Below are positions 1 through 11,881 of a stretch of 64,000 bases of DNA, piece by piece. The stretch spans positions 44,641,022-44,705,021 of the forward strand of contig OZ018408.1 of NCBI GenBank assembly GCA_963969595.1. Direction: 5' to 3'. The translations under genes were made by a program, and so were the position numbers. The DNA comes from Neckera pumila. Its lineage: Eukaryota; Streptophyta; Bryopsida; Hypnales; Neckeraceae. Every line of letters begins with the position of its first letter. Within the stretch, counting starts at the first letter, position 1. The notes beneath the pieces were generated by a model, which saw only the letters and a list, made by a program, of their open reading frames with translations, did no database searches and was not told where the DNA came from.

Positions 1-115
1 TTATCCAATTCGTGCCGAGGTAACTGCCAGCGCTTACTGGCACCACAGCGCAGCTGGCGACTACCAGCATGGCCACCAAAGCTGCTGCCATGACCGAAGC
101 GCTCTGTCTCGCCAT
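1..115 (-). CDS. N-terminus of a secreted protein (partial, runs off window)
   Basis: Reading the minus strand from the ATG at 115-113 gives 38 codons that stay open to the window edge. The first residues (MARQSASVMAAALVAMLVVA...) have a short basic start, a hydrophobic core of about 20 residues and a small-residue cleavage region (VPVSAG), which is a textbook signal peptide. The mature protein would begin near SYLGTNWI. The ATG lies in a good plant context (GGCGATGGCG), and a TATA box about 155 bp upstream on the same strand supports this start. The mature part is too short to assign a family; a cell-wall or apoplastic protein is likely from the signal peptide alone. It may contain an intron beyond the edge. 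Confidence 0.6.
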   Translation of the reverse strand, partial: MARQSASVMAAALVAMLVVASCAVVPVSAGSYLGTNWI

Positions 116-270
116 CGCCAGAGAGAGATTTTCGTGAGCTCCTACAAGCGACGAAGCTCAGCTCTCCCTGGCTGATGAAAAGCTCTCGAGCTCTGACCGT
201 CAGTCAGTCCGTGCTGGGGATGAGGGACCCGAGTGCGACGACTGATGGAGATTGTGGTGGCAGAGTGGGG

Positions 271-279
271 TATATATAA
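271..279 (-). promoter_or_regulatory. TATA box of the left-edge secreted-protein gene
   Basis: The minus strand reads ATTATATATA here, about 155 bp upstream of the ATG at 115. That leaves a 5' leader of roughly 125 nt, which is ordinary for a plant gene. The motif is nearly symmetrical, so direction is inferred from the downstream signal-peptide ORF. Confidence 0.5.
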
Positions 280-3200
280 TCAATGGCATGCCAGAGCTGC
301 CACTTCTGACTCTCTGCTGCTACAGCAAAAATGGAATCACCGATCGATTGATCGATCGGTGAATCTCAGGCTCCCCATCAATGATTCAAACGGTTGTCAG
401 GAAGAGATTCCTTCATTCTCGGCGAGGATTGGTGCTTCTTACTGGTTTTAGAAACATCACTGTTCAATCTTTGTTACCCCCTTGGGAGCTCGACGAATGA
501 ACTGGACAAGACATGGCCACGGAACATGGTAATATTGGTTTTGAACTGCTTGAGACATGCTGAATGCAAGATACTCAATTTTCATGTATTTTGCATTGAT
601 TAAAAGCAATTCCGAACCAATATTACCCTGAACGTGAAAATTGCCTGCGCAGTGTGCATTTACTGCGTGACATTCAGTGTCTTAAAATGCGAATTTACAC
701 ATACAGGAGCAAGGATTCTATGGTCGTTATAAAATGACGATGGATTACATTGTGGAATATATAATTCAGATGCGGCCAAATTTTGTATCACTGAGTGAAG
801 AATATTTCATGTGAATGATCCAAGACGATTGTATAATTGAAACTCGTCATATGGCTCACTCAAAACTACTCGAGGACCAATTTAGGCACCTTGGTTCGTT
901 AGAGGTTAATAACAAAGAGCCAATATTAAGTGAAACTAGAAATCCATTCTTGAATCTCAAACTAAAGGATGCAGAAATTTTACAGGCGAGGTTAGACGAG
1001 GTTGAGTTAATATCCAAGGTTACGTTACAGATTATTTGGTACTTTATTCACATTTTTTAGATACGGTATCAGCTGTTGTAATCTTGAGACAGGAGCACCT
1101 GGATAGTACACTAAAAAATCATTGATCTATGATTAGGTCGGCGGCGTAAGCATTGCTATGCTATTCTATTCGGTGGTCATGACTGCAGCTGAAGTCTGCT
1201 CACTGATTCTACAGGATCCAAAAATCGAGCTGAAACATGGGCCGATAAGGTATGGCTCCATTAATCATTTCACGTGAGCTGCTTTGATTTGACTGTGCTA
1301 AGTGTAAAAATACTTACTTCATTCACATTCGTGTTTTCTGCAATTGTTTTGTACCTTAACACAAACTTTCAGATCGTGCAAGTTTCTGGCATGGATTGTT
1401 CAAAGTTTTAATTGACTCTGGTAAATGGAGACTTTTGCATTTCTTTGCAAATTAAAGTCGTAATGTGGCATTGAATCACTCCAATGTGGGGCAACTCCTT
1501 GGTACTCTTCAGTGGATGCACTTGCACGCCAGACTGACTTACAAGCTCATGAGAGTCACGTCGAAAGGAGATTCATACGGTATCGTAGAGCTTCAATTTA
1601 TCAGACAGTGGAAGTACTCCACAACCTCGTCGTCGCCATTAATGTCCATGGTTGAAGAAGCTCGAGAGCAAAGCCTCTGTGACGGAAAGGCGCTTGGTTT
1701 GTCAATGGCGGTATTCTGAAAGCGTGATGGATCAGATGACTCTCAACTTTTATGGCACAGCCTAGGCGCTTACTTTGCAAGTGGTAATATGGAGGTCTGC
1801 GACGTTGTGACGATCGATAGTGTGGCATGTTAAAGTGACATTAAAGAAGCAACATGTGAGGAGGTGGGTTACAACTTTTCCACCCTTGTCAAACTTCTTA
1901 AATTATCCCACTTGTATGCATCTTTTCTTTTGACTTAACCCTCACATGACTTTAAGGTTCTGGTAGGGCAACCCAAACTTGGGTCTGAGATTCTTTCTTA
2001 TATAGACATTATAGAGCATTGCAAATGATCAATTAATGATGAGCTTTTGCCCTCCTTAATTAAGGCAACGGGTTACCTTAAAGCTTTTGTATATAAATTC
2101 TTACAAACTTTTCAACACAAGAAAGTTACTTTTCAAATTCATCTATGATTTGAAATACCAAATTTACATTGATAGATGCTTCTCTTAGAGAGAAAAACAA
2201 AGTAATGATAATATTAAAAAAATTGGATTGTAGTTGAGTTTAGGAGATGCCATCTTTAAGGAAATTTAAGATTGATCCAAAGATTCCAAACCCATTGAGT
2301 TGGGTCTCACATTTAAGGATTAACAAAGTGATATTTTAAACAAAGAAAGTATATTTTCAATTGTGTACGTATATTCGTCTTCAGTCTAAGATTTGATGAA
2401 AAACCAAAGCAGATGTAGGATTGGAGAACATTGGTGATAAGAAAGAAGATCAATTGGACTAGTGTGTATTTGATAATACTATGACTTGGTGCATTAAATT
2501 TGTAAATATTTTGATTTGAGGTTAATTGAATCATCCTCTAAGTAAACACTACTAGCAAGGCTTCAAATTGCAATGAATCTTCACACTCAAGTCAAAGAAG
2601 AACGTTCACTCATCGCACTCTAGGTTTTCATCATTAATCTTAGATGAAAGAATTGGATGATATTCTCTATGATGAAAACATGACAAAATTTGTGACAGGA
2701 GTCGTGACATTGCGTGCTTAACCCCTAAACGTCTCAATCCTTTTCTGAATTTTTGCACATTTTTGCTTATATCTTTGTACAGAATCATCATTTACCAAAA
2801 TTTCATGAATTTAGTCATTAAGGAAGGTTGTCTTTTCTAGATTCAAGTATTACATTGGATGAATGAGAACTTATCCAGTGCCTCAAAGCCTTCTGTTCAT
2901 TGTCCAAAATATGGACGTTGGCGTGCTTCAGGGTTAATACAATAGATTTCAAATTTGAGATTGAAGGACTAAAAAAAAGAGAGACTTATGTACAAGTCAA
3001 CTTTCACCTAATACCACCTTTTCCATTGCACACAGACATCAACTTCGTGGAATTCACGCCACAATTGGCACTTTCCAAGGCAGTCAGACTGATCTACACC
3101 AGGGCGTACTTACTTGCTCGTTTCTAGAGCTCATTTTGCCAGAAATTTGATCCCTCTGAAGTGCCACCGGTATAACAAATAGATGTATTATTCATTCCTC

Positions 3201-3535
3201 CTTTTCACTGAAGGAAATGTCAGGTTTGAATATATCACTGAGAGTGAGTCTATATATCCTAGCTCTAAGCTTAACTTGGAAACTGACTGGCATGAAACAA
3301 AGTAAACCCACGGATAGACATGTCTGCATTTCGAAGCCTGTATCAGACGTCGGAGGTAACGTAGTAACGTAGTGTAGATGATGCCAAACTGGAGAGCCAG
3401 GAGCAGCATTGAAGTCGACGTGGGTGGAAGCAGACAAGGCAGTGCCATTTTCGGCAAGGGAGTGAGATCGAAGCCATTCACGGCACTTGCAAAGTAAAGT
3501 AGTGTTTTTTTAATTCCAACGCAAGCGGAAATTGC
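280..3535. other. Intergenic, AT-rich, no recognised gene
   Basis: No family-level similarity was recognised. A 68-codon open stretch at 815-1018 (+) is charged and ends at a possible donor (CCAAG/GTTACG), so it could be an orphan exon, but nothing corroborates it. A lone TTAACCCCTAAACG at 2718 resembles the left end of the TTAA elements described below, but no matching right end was found nearby. A palindromic CGATCGATTGATCGATCG lies at 342-359. Confidence 0.4.
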
Positions 3536-3685
3536 TCATGGCTGTTGAATTGGCTGCGGATTGTCAACCTGCCTTGCTTGCTTTCCTCCGGCTTTGAGCT
3601 TAGCCCCCACCTCCTTGGTGATTGTTGGAACTTTGGAAGCCACAATCACTGCAGGCACGGACGGATGTACTGCAGTCTCTGACAT
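3536..3685 (-). CDS. Possible 49-residue small protein or terminal exon
   Basis: A minus-strand ORF runs from the ATG at 3685-3683 (MSETAVHPSVPAVIVASKVP...) to a TGA at 3538-3536. Base composition is clearly richer in GC than the flanks, and the residue mix (Lys-rich GAKLKAGGKQAR, then a Gln/Pro tail) looks protein-like. No family was recognised and there is no signal peptide. Its upstream side is occupied 14 bp away by a TTAA-flanked transposable element starting at 3699, so any original promoter or 5' exon may have been displaced. It could be a fragment of a larger dead gene or a chance ORF. Confidence 0.25.
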   Translation of the reverse strand: MSETAVHPSVPAVIVASKVPTITKEVGAKLKAGGKQARQVDNPQPIQQP

Positions 3686-3702
3686 CGTTTGCTGGAAATT
3701 AA

Positions 3703-4626
3703 CCCCTAAAGGACCAACATGCGTTTTTTGGCCGTATAGAATTTTTGGGCAGGTATGTGTGACTAGAGATATCCATATTTGAGGCTGAAATTTTAATAGA
3801 AGGTGGGGGCAAGGAATATCTTCACGTGTACCAAGTTTCATGACATTTTGAAATACGAGTCAAAAGTTGTGACCTAATATGTTACTTTTTTTCGTAACTG
3901 GGCAGTTTGGGTAGATCAGAAAAAATCATTTTTTCCGGAATTTTTTTTTTGAAATTGGTTCTCTACATTTATATATACTTAAAAAGCTTTGAGTCTTTCC
4001 ATTTCAATCATTGAGTCAAAAGTTATGAGGGTTTTGGGTTTGCAAGCAGTTATGGATTTTCTATTCTAAAAAAATCTTTAAAGTCGTTTATTTAACTCAA
4101 TTTTCAATATTTTTGGAAGAAAAAAATATCCTAGGATGTAAATTGATTATTACAACATTACAAACGTTGGGATTGGCATTTTTAACTTCCATGATTAAAA
4201 TTTTAACAATTTAGTATTTTGAATCATTTTCTACTTCTTTCTACTTACTATTTTTTTCCTATATGTTGTTCAATTCCAAATGATGTGAAATTTTTCAAGC
4301 ATATAGACAACTTGTTTAGAAAGCTGAATTCAAAGAAGCACCACCTTTATCGGCATTTTTTCATTGAAAAGTCAGCTTGCAAAGTGCAGCTGCCCGTTTT
4401 TTTGCAGGATTGAAAAAATGGTTTTCAAGACTTTGAATGCTTATATCTTATGATCTACACGGTGGAATTTTCTGAAATTTTTACCACATGTTTTCAAAAT
4501 ATCATACTACAAGATCCTACGCTTACATGTGTCAAAACTTGTTTTTTTCCAAAAATTTGGTAGTTGTATTAGAAATGGCAGTTTTGGAGCATTTTTGGTG
4601 AGAACATAGTCATGAAACTTTAGGGG
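3703..4626 (-). mobile_element. TTAA element family PB-1, copy 1 (924 bp)
   Basis: The element is bounded by TTAA at 3699-3702 and 4627-4630, with inverted ends CCCCTAAAGGACC (left) and ACTTTAGGGG (right). The interior has no long ORF. It is a diverged member, in reverse orientation to the copy at 4881-5806, sharing for example the segments around GATCTTA/ATACC and TTTCAGAAATTTTTACC. TTAA target sites and CCC-starting ends are the hallmark of the piggyBac superfamily; assignment here is by ends and target only. Confidence 0.65.
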
Positions 4627-4880
4627 TTAAGCAAAGTACGTCACTAAGTCTCGAAGTGTCCAACCTCGAGAAAGAATGGCAGCCGAATATTGAACAGTCG
4701 TGCAACAACGGATCAAAGACTTTACTTGCACTGAACAGACTCCGGCCACTTTCTTCCTAAAGTTTGGTTTGCAATTGGCTTGTCTTCCTGCAATGTCTGT
4801 CTGTATTCTGTAAGGTAAGTGCAGGGAGAAAAGTGAACTCCAACCCATAGAGGAGGGTAGTGAAGAGTCTGTTCATTTAA
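4627..4880. other. Spacer between two TTAA elements
   Basis: About 250 bp of higher-GC sequence lies between PB-1 copies 1 and 2. It has no recognised gene. It may be continuous with the small ORF at 3536-3685 as the remains of a pre-insertion locus. Confidence 0.3.
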
Positions 4881-5806
4881 CCCCTAAAGGACCAAGGTGA
4901 TTTTCCTACCAAAAATCACTCAAAACTATCAGTCCTATTGCAAAGAGAAAAGAGTTTTAAATTTTTTGTTTTTTTTGCATATCCAACCGTAAGATCTTAT
5001 ACCTGACTAGTATATGAATATGTGGAAGAAATTTCAGAAATTTTTACCTCGTAGAATGCAAGATATATGCATTTAAAGTGAAGAAAACAAGTTTTTTGGC
5101 ACCTTGCTTGACTAGATTTTTTGGCTTCAAATCTTTTTAATTCAAATTTTTTACACTGTTGATTTTGATTTTCTACTTATTTATGTTAAGTAGTTGAGTT
5201 GAGAATCTACCAAACAAATTAGGAAAAAAATCACTTAATTTTCACTCAGTAAAAAATTGATAAATAGAGGTGGATTCAAGATTGAAGAAAAAATTAAATT
5301 GTTAATAGCTTTTAGATGGAATTGAATCACAATAATCCCAACAATGAAATTGTTCTAGCAAGAAAATCTAACCCTGTCTAACAATTTTTTTTGAAAAATT
5401 CTAAAAATTGCATTCAGAAATGAATTCTATAAGTAATTTTTTCAAGAAGATTTTTTAGATTGCTCGAAAAACTAAGATTGTCCATAACTTTCTCATTATT
5501 AGTCCAAATTGAATGAAACAAAGCTTCACATGTAGACAAAAATATAATCTTTGAGTCAAAAAATTGAAAAAAAAATTATTCTGACATTTTGTGATTTTTT
5601 TTGTGTTGCCCGCCAAATTCCATTTTTGCTTATTGTGCCATAATTTTTGTTCCCGGGCATCAATGAAAATAAAAATTATATATTCACAAAGCTCTTGCAA
5701 AAATATGCAATCACAAAAAATCACAAAAGATATCACAAAAATTGAGACAATAGAAACCTGCCCGGACTCAAATTGTCCCCCGAGGGGACAACCGGTCCTT
5801 TAGGGG
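4881..5806 (+). mobile_element. TTAA element family PB-1, copy 2 (926 bp, reference orientation)
   Basis: Flanked by TTAA at 4877-4880 and 5807-5810. Ends are CCCCTAAAGGACC and GGTCCTTTAGGGG, a perfect 13-bp inverted pair. Next to the right end lies a near-perfect palindrome (TTGTCCCCCGAGGGGACAA, 5773-5791). The interior is AT-rich, lacks coding capacity and matches copies at 12740-13663 and 31222-33056 along its length. Non-autonomous, presumably mobilised by a transposase encoded elsewhere. Confidence 0.75.
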
Positions 5807-6826
5807 TTAACCCTTTAACAATACATCTGGGTTTCTGAGAATCTTGAAGAAAATTCTTCTAATACTCAACTAAATGTGAGCTTCCTTGGTATCATTCTCT
5901 CTTGTCTTCAGAAGATGCATCTATCAATCTATGTATTGGGTTTTGAATCATGATTTGAACTTGTAGTTTTTGCATTGGAAAGTCTGGTAAATTTTTTGAA
6001 AAGGGCTTTAAAGTTGTTGCCCATGGCCTTGAAGAGTGCGGAAGTTCATCATTGATTGGTCGTTTGAACAAGTTACATGCATGATGCCTATTTAAGAAAG
6101 ATTTTGAAATCGAAGTTTGGAGAGCCCTCCCAAGACTTCAAATGTCCTTTAAGGTTTACGAATCTACTATTGAATCCGAGAAGTTTGCATGAGTGACACT
6201 TGTGCTATATACCATTGTCAAAAGGGAGACTCTTTTTTAATTTTTGAAACTAGATTTTATAGTTGCGGATGGTATGGAGGGAGCAATATGTATTGGTAGG
6301 TGAAGGGAATGATTTAGTAATGGATTGTACACCTATAATCAACACTAATAGCAATTGATCACAATTATAGGTCATTATATCCAAATAGTGAAGAATTCCA
6401 ACCATTTTCAAATGGTTGATGGATATAATGTTTGGTATGCAAGTAGCCAATCTACTATTACTAGTAAATTTGTAGCAAATTTGTAAGAATTACCCAAAAG
6501 GCTCATTGCAAAACAAGGATTGTTTTCAAATGATTTTTTAACCCCATTTGCAATGTATGAAATTACTAAATTGTTAAAAAAAATCTTTTAGAGAATATTA
6601 TTCCATTTTCAGGAGGAATGCATGGACATTTGATTGACTACATCATTAATCATCCACGTTTTGCATGTTTCATCCATGTCTAAGAGCTTCATGACTCCAG
6701 TGAAATGAAACAAAAAAAACACGAAACAAACACTCCTGGTTGAGAATTCACCACCGAGAATTTAGCTGACAAACCCAAATCAACGCTTCCAAGACAGGTT
6801 CCCGAGACGCTTTGCCGATGCTCCTT

Positions 6827-6840
6827 AAACCCTAAACCCT
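6827..6840 (+). promoter_or_regulatory. Double telobox
   Basis: AAACCCTAAACCCT is a tandem telobox. In plants this motif is common in promoters of translation-related and snoRNA genes. A reversed copy (GGGTTTAG) lies about 210 bp downstream. No gene could be attached to it with confidence. Confidence 0.35.
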
Positions 6841-7936
6841 CCACGCTCGCTCCTTCGTGCGCACTGTCACCTCGCAACTTGCTCCACATTTGTCTTCCAC
6901 ACTAAATCACCGCTGCTGGCATGGCCCCATTCTAATTAACGAAGTTAGTGCTGCTGTGGAGAATCCCGCCGCAGATTATTGTCTGTAAAAATTAATGGTT
7001 TTCGTTAAGTTAAAGGCCAGATGAAATACTGTATGCAAGCAAGTAGCGATCGAGGGTTTAGGCAATTGTAGGTGGGATGTGTTTTTTGTACTTGTAGTAC
7101 GTGTTTGTTGTTTCCCTGACTGCACGTTCCTTCTGTCAGATGCCAGTCTCCGTCTGTCAGATCTCTAGCTTTCGTCCCTTGTCAGTCGTTCGGTCGACAC
7201 AATGAACCAGGCGACTCTCATCATGCAGTGCCTGGGTTTGTGATGATCACTGACATGGGAGAGTGATTTGTCGACGTTGATCATGAGCTTGAATCGATAT
7301 CGATCGGCCGCCTGACTTCTTGCGCAACTTGTTTGGCTTGGTAGCGAAGCGGTCCACTTGATGCTTGTCTTGAGTATTATATTATCGAGTCACTCGATTG
7401 ACTTTTGATTTGTACGGACGTCGTTGTACGCATCGGCACTATGTTCGACTTCATTTGATCATTGGATCACCAATCTAATTCTCGTTTAGAGCGAGATCGC
7501 CTTCTGTGTTTCATTTTCAGTGACGTGATTAAAATTCGTGGAAAGAGAATGGTGTAGGGGACGTTTTGAACAGACTATGCTAACCTAAATCCGCCATTTT
7601 CCTTTCTGCTTGCGGTAAAATTACAAGGCGTTTCGTAGATTGCCTGACTTCTGTGCATTGTGCGGCTAGGGTGGTTCCAAGCAAACGCTCCCGACACACT
7701 GCCATGTGCTCACTGTGCAGGCGGCAGTGTAGAAAGCCTGTGGCTTGTCCTCGTGCGCATTGGCCTATCTTGGTGACCCCACTTCATCATACATGATCGG
7801 TCGATCACAAGGGCGATACATGTCTCCCAACGAGCGGTGATCGAGTTAATAATGTCCGTCATGGTCATCACCCTGAGGTACAATTTACCGATTGCTGGAA
7901 CGTTCAATGCACTCTTGTTCATATATAATCATGCGC

Positions 7937-7980
7937 CTCCCGAATTGCTCCCGAATTGCTCCCGAAAAGCTCCCGAATTG
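7937..7980. repeat. Short tandem repeat, GCTCCCGAATT units
   Basis: Four imperfect 10-12 bp units (CTCCCGAATTG, with one unit ending AAAA) follow each other. No function is inferred. Confidence 0.7.
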
Positions 7981-9044
7981 TATGTTAAGTTATCCACTGA
8001 AATGGACGCTCATCAGTGCTAAATCAGAGAGATAAGGTATCATGATGCTAGCTTCAATTCAATTTCGTACTGTTGCTTGTTCTTACATGCAGCGGTGTCA
8101 GAGCCTGGCTTGAAGTCACCAGAAGGACACGAGTTGATTTACAACTCGTTTCCTCACCGGGTGAGTCTTTTTCCTCACCAGAAGGACACAATCAAAGCAT
8201 GCATGGATTGCAATCAAACTGGAATAATGCTGCATTGTTCACACTCGGTGATGATTAGTGCTAGCTAGGAGTCATCACCTCACCTAGCTAGCTTGGGTGC
8301 CCACCGCATCGATCGATTGATCGATCTTCAATGCAGGTATTAAGATCGAGTGCAAGTGCCGAGAAGGGGAATCAAATCTAAGAGGAAAAGCTAGTGCAGA
8401 GTGTTGTCATAGAGAAGAAGACATTCGCAAGGATCCGAGCCAGTATGCCAAGTCCAAGTTTCGATGCAACTCCGTTAGTACTCTCTTGACCCTTTCTCTT
8501 TGGGTAAGTGCAAAGGCTTTGGAGCCAATCGTAATGCTCTCTTGTTGCATTGGTTGGTCAGATGAAGGATGTACACTTGTACCTTAAGCATAACACTCGT
8601 ACTCCAATGCAAGTCCTTTGATCAAAACCAATATGGGAAGCTCGAGATTCAAAAAGAACGAGGTGCCATTTTAGTTTTTTCTGATAAAACTTCTCGGAGC
8701 TCCTGGCTCTCTGTTATCCAGTCCACATGTATACTTTCACTTTTGGGCATGATAGGAATCCCAGTGAAGTAACTTATCCATTATTGATTGTAGCTGATGC
8801 AATGAACTCTTGACCAAACCTTGGACTGAAGGTCGAAGTCTCAGAGAACCAGACACTGGCTTGTCATCAAACATGCCTTGGTTTCTACTCTCTTTGTTGT
8901 GATTCTATGAGCATAATGATTTTTTTTTTTTCTTTGGACAATTCTGCTTGTTGGATGTGCTACACATGCGGGTAATAGATCATGGTAGAGTGATGGAAAG
9001 TCATGGCGAGCAATGGTAGGTGCATATACCGTCTAAGCATATTC

Positions 9045-9115
9045 AAACATTGTAAGTACACATTGTAAGTGCAAACATTGTAAGTACACATTGTAAGTGC
9101 AAACATTGTAAGTGC
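9045..9115. repeat. 28-bp tandem repeat containing GTAAGT
   Basis: About two and a half copies of a 28-bp unit, itself made of two related 14-bp halves (ACATTGTAAGTRCA). The result is five consecutive GTAAGT hexamers on the plus strand, each identical to the consensus 5' splice-site intron start. No adjoining exon was recognised. Confidence 0.75.
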
Positions 9116-9460
9116 ATGGCAAGATTGGCACTTCTTTGCCAAATACTTTATTGATTTTGGAAAATTAGAAATAGCGTGACAGATTTAAAAACAAATACCA
9201 AGGCTTTGTAGCTCTCCATACTTTCAATGCCACCCGACTAAACATTTTGGGGCCCTGTTTCTGAACAAAACACCTTGGCAGTTGAATATTCACACAAATA
9301 TTGGAGTGCAAAAAGCTAAGAAAGCTAAGAAATTTAAAACTAACTATGTATTTTGAAAGCTAAAAAAGATGGACAAAAGGTAGTAAAATTTGAAATGTAG
9401 ACTATTGGTCTACTGTGCCTTTAACCCCTACCAAGCAAATTTTACACCTAGGTACAATCC

Positions 9461-9552
9461 CCAAGGAGAATGTTTGTTCATCAACATCCACCAAGTAATC
9501 ACCATCCCAAGGAGAATGTTTGCTCTTCAACAACTACCAAGTAAACACCATT
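9461..9552. repeat. 46-bp imperfect tandem duplication
   Basis: Two units begin CCAAGGAGAATGTTTG at 9461 and 9507, exactly 46 bp apart. A partial third unit (ACCAAGCAAATTTTACACC) precedes them near 9430. Confidence 0.7.
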
Positions 9553-9681
9553 TTTACTCTGGAGTCCGGACCACTCTATATATCTAAAAATGCTTCAATT
9601 CCAGCCAATGTCTTAAAGATTTAGAATAAACTAGAAATAACTTGGTTGTGGATTGGTCTTTGGAGTTGTAGCAGCTTTTGG

Positions 9682-9960
9682 CATTAGAAGAGATTTGAGG
9701 CCTCGAAGAGCCTGCAAGTTATCCTGCGTTCCCACGTAGGAAAGCTGCTGGCTGATGTGGTCGCGCGAATGCCACATCATTTTCGAAAAAAAATAAAACT
9801 TTGGCTAGAAATGATATTTGGAAGAGAAAAAATATTTCTTTTTTCATTTTTTTTTTGAAATTTTTTTTTTCTGACAACCTGTACCGGTTGTTCACAGATT
9901 TGGCCAGATTGGGGAACAGGCCTAAAACGGCCCTCCAATGCCCTCAAATCTCTTCTAATG
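9682..9960 (+). mobile_element. MITE family B, copy 1 (279 bp)
   Basis: Terminal inverted repeats CATTAGAAGAGATTTGAGG and its complement CCTCAAATCTCTTCTAATG are perfect over 19 bp. The interior carries the pair GATGTGG...CCACATC and a poly-A/T core. A second copy in opposite orientation lies at 58285-58519. No coding capacity; superfamily unclear because the target duplication could not be fixed. Confidence 0.7.
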
Positions 9961-11155
9961 AGTCTTCTAGCCATGGTTTTGACTTAGTTGTTCAAATAAA
10001 TTTTACTACCAGTTCTCTTTATTTGATATGCTTCAAAACTTAATACCTTTAGTTTGTTTTTTCTCAACTTTCAAAATATGCATTTAATTTTAATTTTGGT
10101 GAAAAATTGACTACATGCCGTATATGGAGAAGAACATCAATAAAGATTAGATCTTTTAGTCCCCTACTCTATAGATTTTTTTCTGAAATATTAATAAATA
10201 ATTTGAAAAATTCACTTAAAATCATAGAGTGTTGATTTTTTAATTTTAGAATAGCACAACAGAAAAATTTGCACCATGCTATTTTGCACTATCATATAAA
10301 CATATAAAAAGATATTTAGATTTTTTTAGCATATATTGCATTTCATTTGAATTGTTGCACTATTTATTATAGAAATTCATAATACTAATTTCAAATTTTC
10401 CCCCAAAAAATGTGAAATTTTTATGACTAATAGAAGACATAAAATCACAACTCTTACCAATAAATACAATAAATCACATTCATAGACAATTGCAAAATGA
10501 ACTATGAATAGTTATAGAGTTGTTTGATCATGCTTATACTATCGTTTGTCGATAGATTTCATTTGACATGGAAGCCTTAGCAACAGTGACCTCAATATGG
10601 TGGCCTTTGACCAATACTTGTATATTGACCAATGCTTGGCGTTGAACCTTATATTTGTCAATACCTAAACTCTAAAGATCCAGACCCTATGGTTGGAAAG
10701 TAGATCCTACATTCTAATCATTCTTTTAATTCCCATTGATTGCTTGATCCAAAGCCTTTCAGCTCTCTTAGTTTTTTCTTAAATTCAAAATTTTTAAGCC
10801 TTTGATTCAAAAATCAATCGAACCTCAAAGATTCCCATTAGTTCCCTCAACAAATTTTCCAACTCTTTCAATTGAAAGACATTGAATTCTTTGTGGGCTT
10901 CAATTTCTAATAGTTTGGTCCAAGCTTCATTCCGCATATTTTATCTTCATTGCATTCTACCTTATTCGTCTTGGCTTCATTCCATCATTTTCATCTTGGC
11001 TTCATTTGTTCATTCTAATCTTGGCTTCAATTTTAGTTGTGGCTTCAACTGCACCCCATTGGCATGAAGTGAACCTTGTATTTATCAATACAAAACCCTA
11101 AAGGTCACTTAAAAATTAGCTAAACCAATTTTGACATAAAATTTCAAACTGAAAT
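9961..11155. other. AT-rich intergenic, no gene seen
   Basis: Low-complexity AT-rich sequence. A degenerate repetition of CTTGGCTTCAT-like segments occurs at about 10965-11050, and two related segments (TTATATTTGTCAATAC near 10650, TTGTATTTATCAATAC near 11077) flank the central part, suggesting an unrecognised old insertion. Confidence 0.35.
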
Positions 11156-11881
11156 GGGTGAATGCAAGAAACACTTGTACTATTTTTTGTCACACCTTGC
11201 ATGCTCATTTGTTTTTTAGGCATAACTTTTGCGTATTGAATCCAAATGACTTAAGATTTATAGGGAAGGTGCTTATGACCACTATACACCTTGCCTAATT
11301 TTTTGGCAATTTTCAAAAATGTTTTACTAAACAAAAATAGCCTTCTATGTCACAAATTCCAATTTGAGGGTTTTAAGTACTATTTAGTACCCAAAAAATC
11401 AAATTTGGAGCTGAAATTTGGATGAGATGGTCTTCTAGTGGACTTCTAGCTCTCCAAAAGAGGAATTTTAAGAAAAAGTTAATTTTGTATAGTGTAGAAG
11501 TCTACAAAAAAAGCTTCTTTTTGCTTGCATTTTGAAACACATAAAACATTATTTTGATGGGTTTTTTGGTGAATGACCATCTCCATAGAGCTGTTGCAAA
11601 TGTCCAATTTTTATTTAATTTATTTAATTTATTTTACTATTTTAAACTAATTAAAGCGTCAAAGTGTCTATTTTCTTGAAATTTGGCACTTTCTAGTTCT
11701 CCCACTTAGAGAATTTTTCTATGCTTTTCCTTCCCAGGGTTTCTTCATCTTAAAGGTACATACATTGGCCATATTTTATAAAAAAATTAAAAATTATTTT
11801 TCTATGCTTAAAATACTCCAAAAAAAAAGCATCAAATAGTGAAAACGCAACAAATAGTACAAGTGTTTCTTGCATTCACCC
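11156..11881. mobile_element. Non-autonomous DNA element with about 28-bp inverted ends (726 bp)
   Basis: The left end GGGTGAATGCAAGAAACACT... is the exact reverse complement of the right end (...AGTGTTTCTTGCATTCACCC), the match continuing through TTGTACTATTT. The flanks read ...AAAT and AAAT..., a possible 4-bp duplication. No ORF inside. The superfamily is not assigned. Confidence 0.6.

Larger units (their letters stand above)
5811..9681. other. Intergenic stretch without a recognised gene
   Basis: The left part (5.8-6.7 kb) is AT-rich. From 6.7 to 8.9 kb the GC content rises and promoter-like motifs appear (teloboxes at 6827-6840 and, reversed, near 7049). ORFs here are short and overlap on both strands, so none is called. 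A duplicated CACCAGAAGGACAC segment occurs near 8117 and 8176. This could be the body of a long non-coding transcript or a degraded gene. Confidence 0.35.

Noticed and set aside
2718..2735. Left end of a PB-type element (TTAACCCCTAAACG)
   Set aside because: No right end with TTAA was found at a plausible distance in this orientation.
7219..7315. Two possible C/D snoRNAs (GTGATGA at 7240 with CTGA at 7312, and a minus-strand ATGATGA near 7225)
   Set aside because: Boxes are present but there is no closing stem, and I found no rRNA complementarity for the guide regions.
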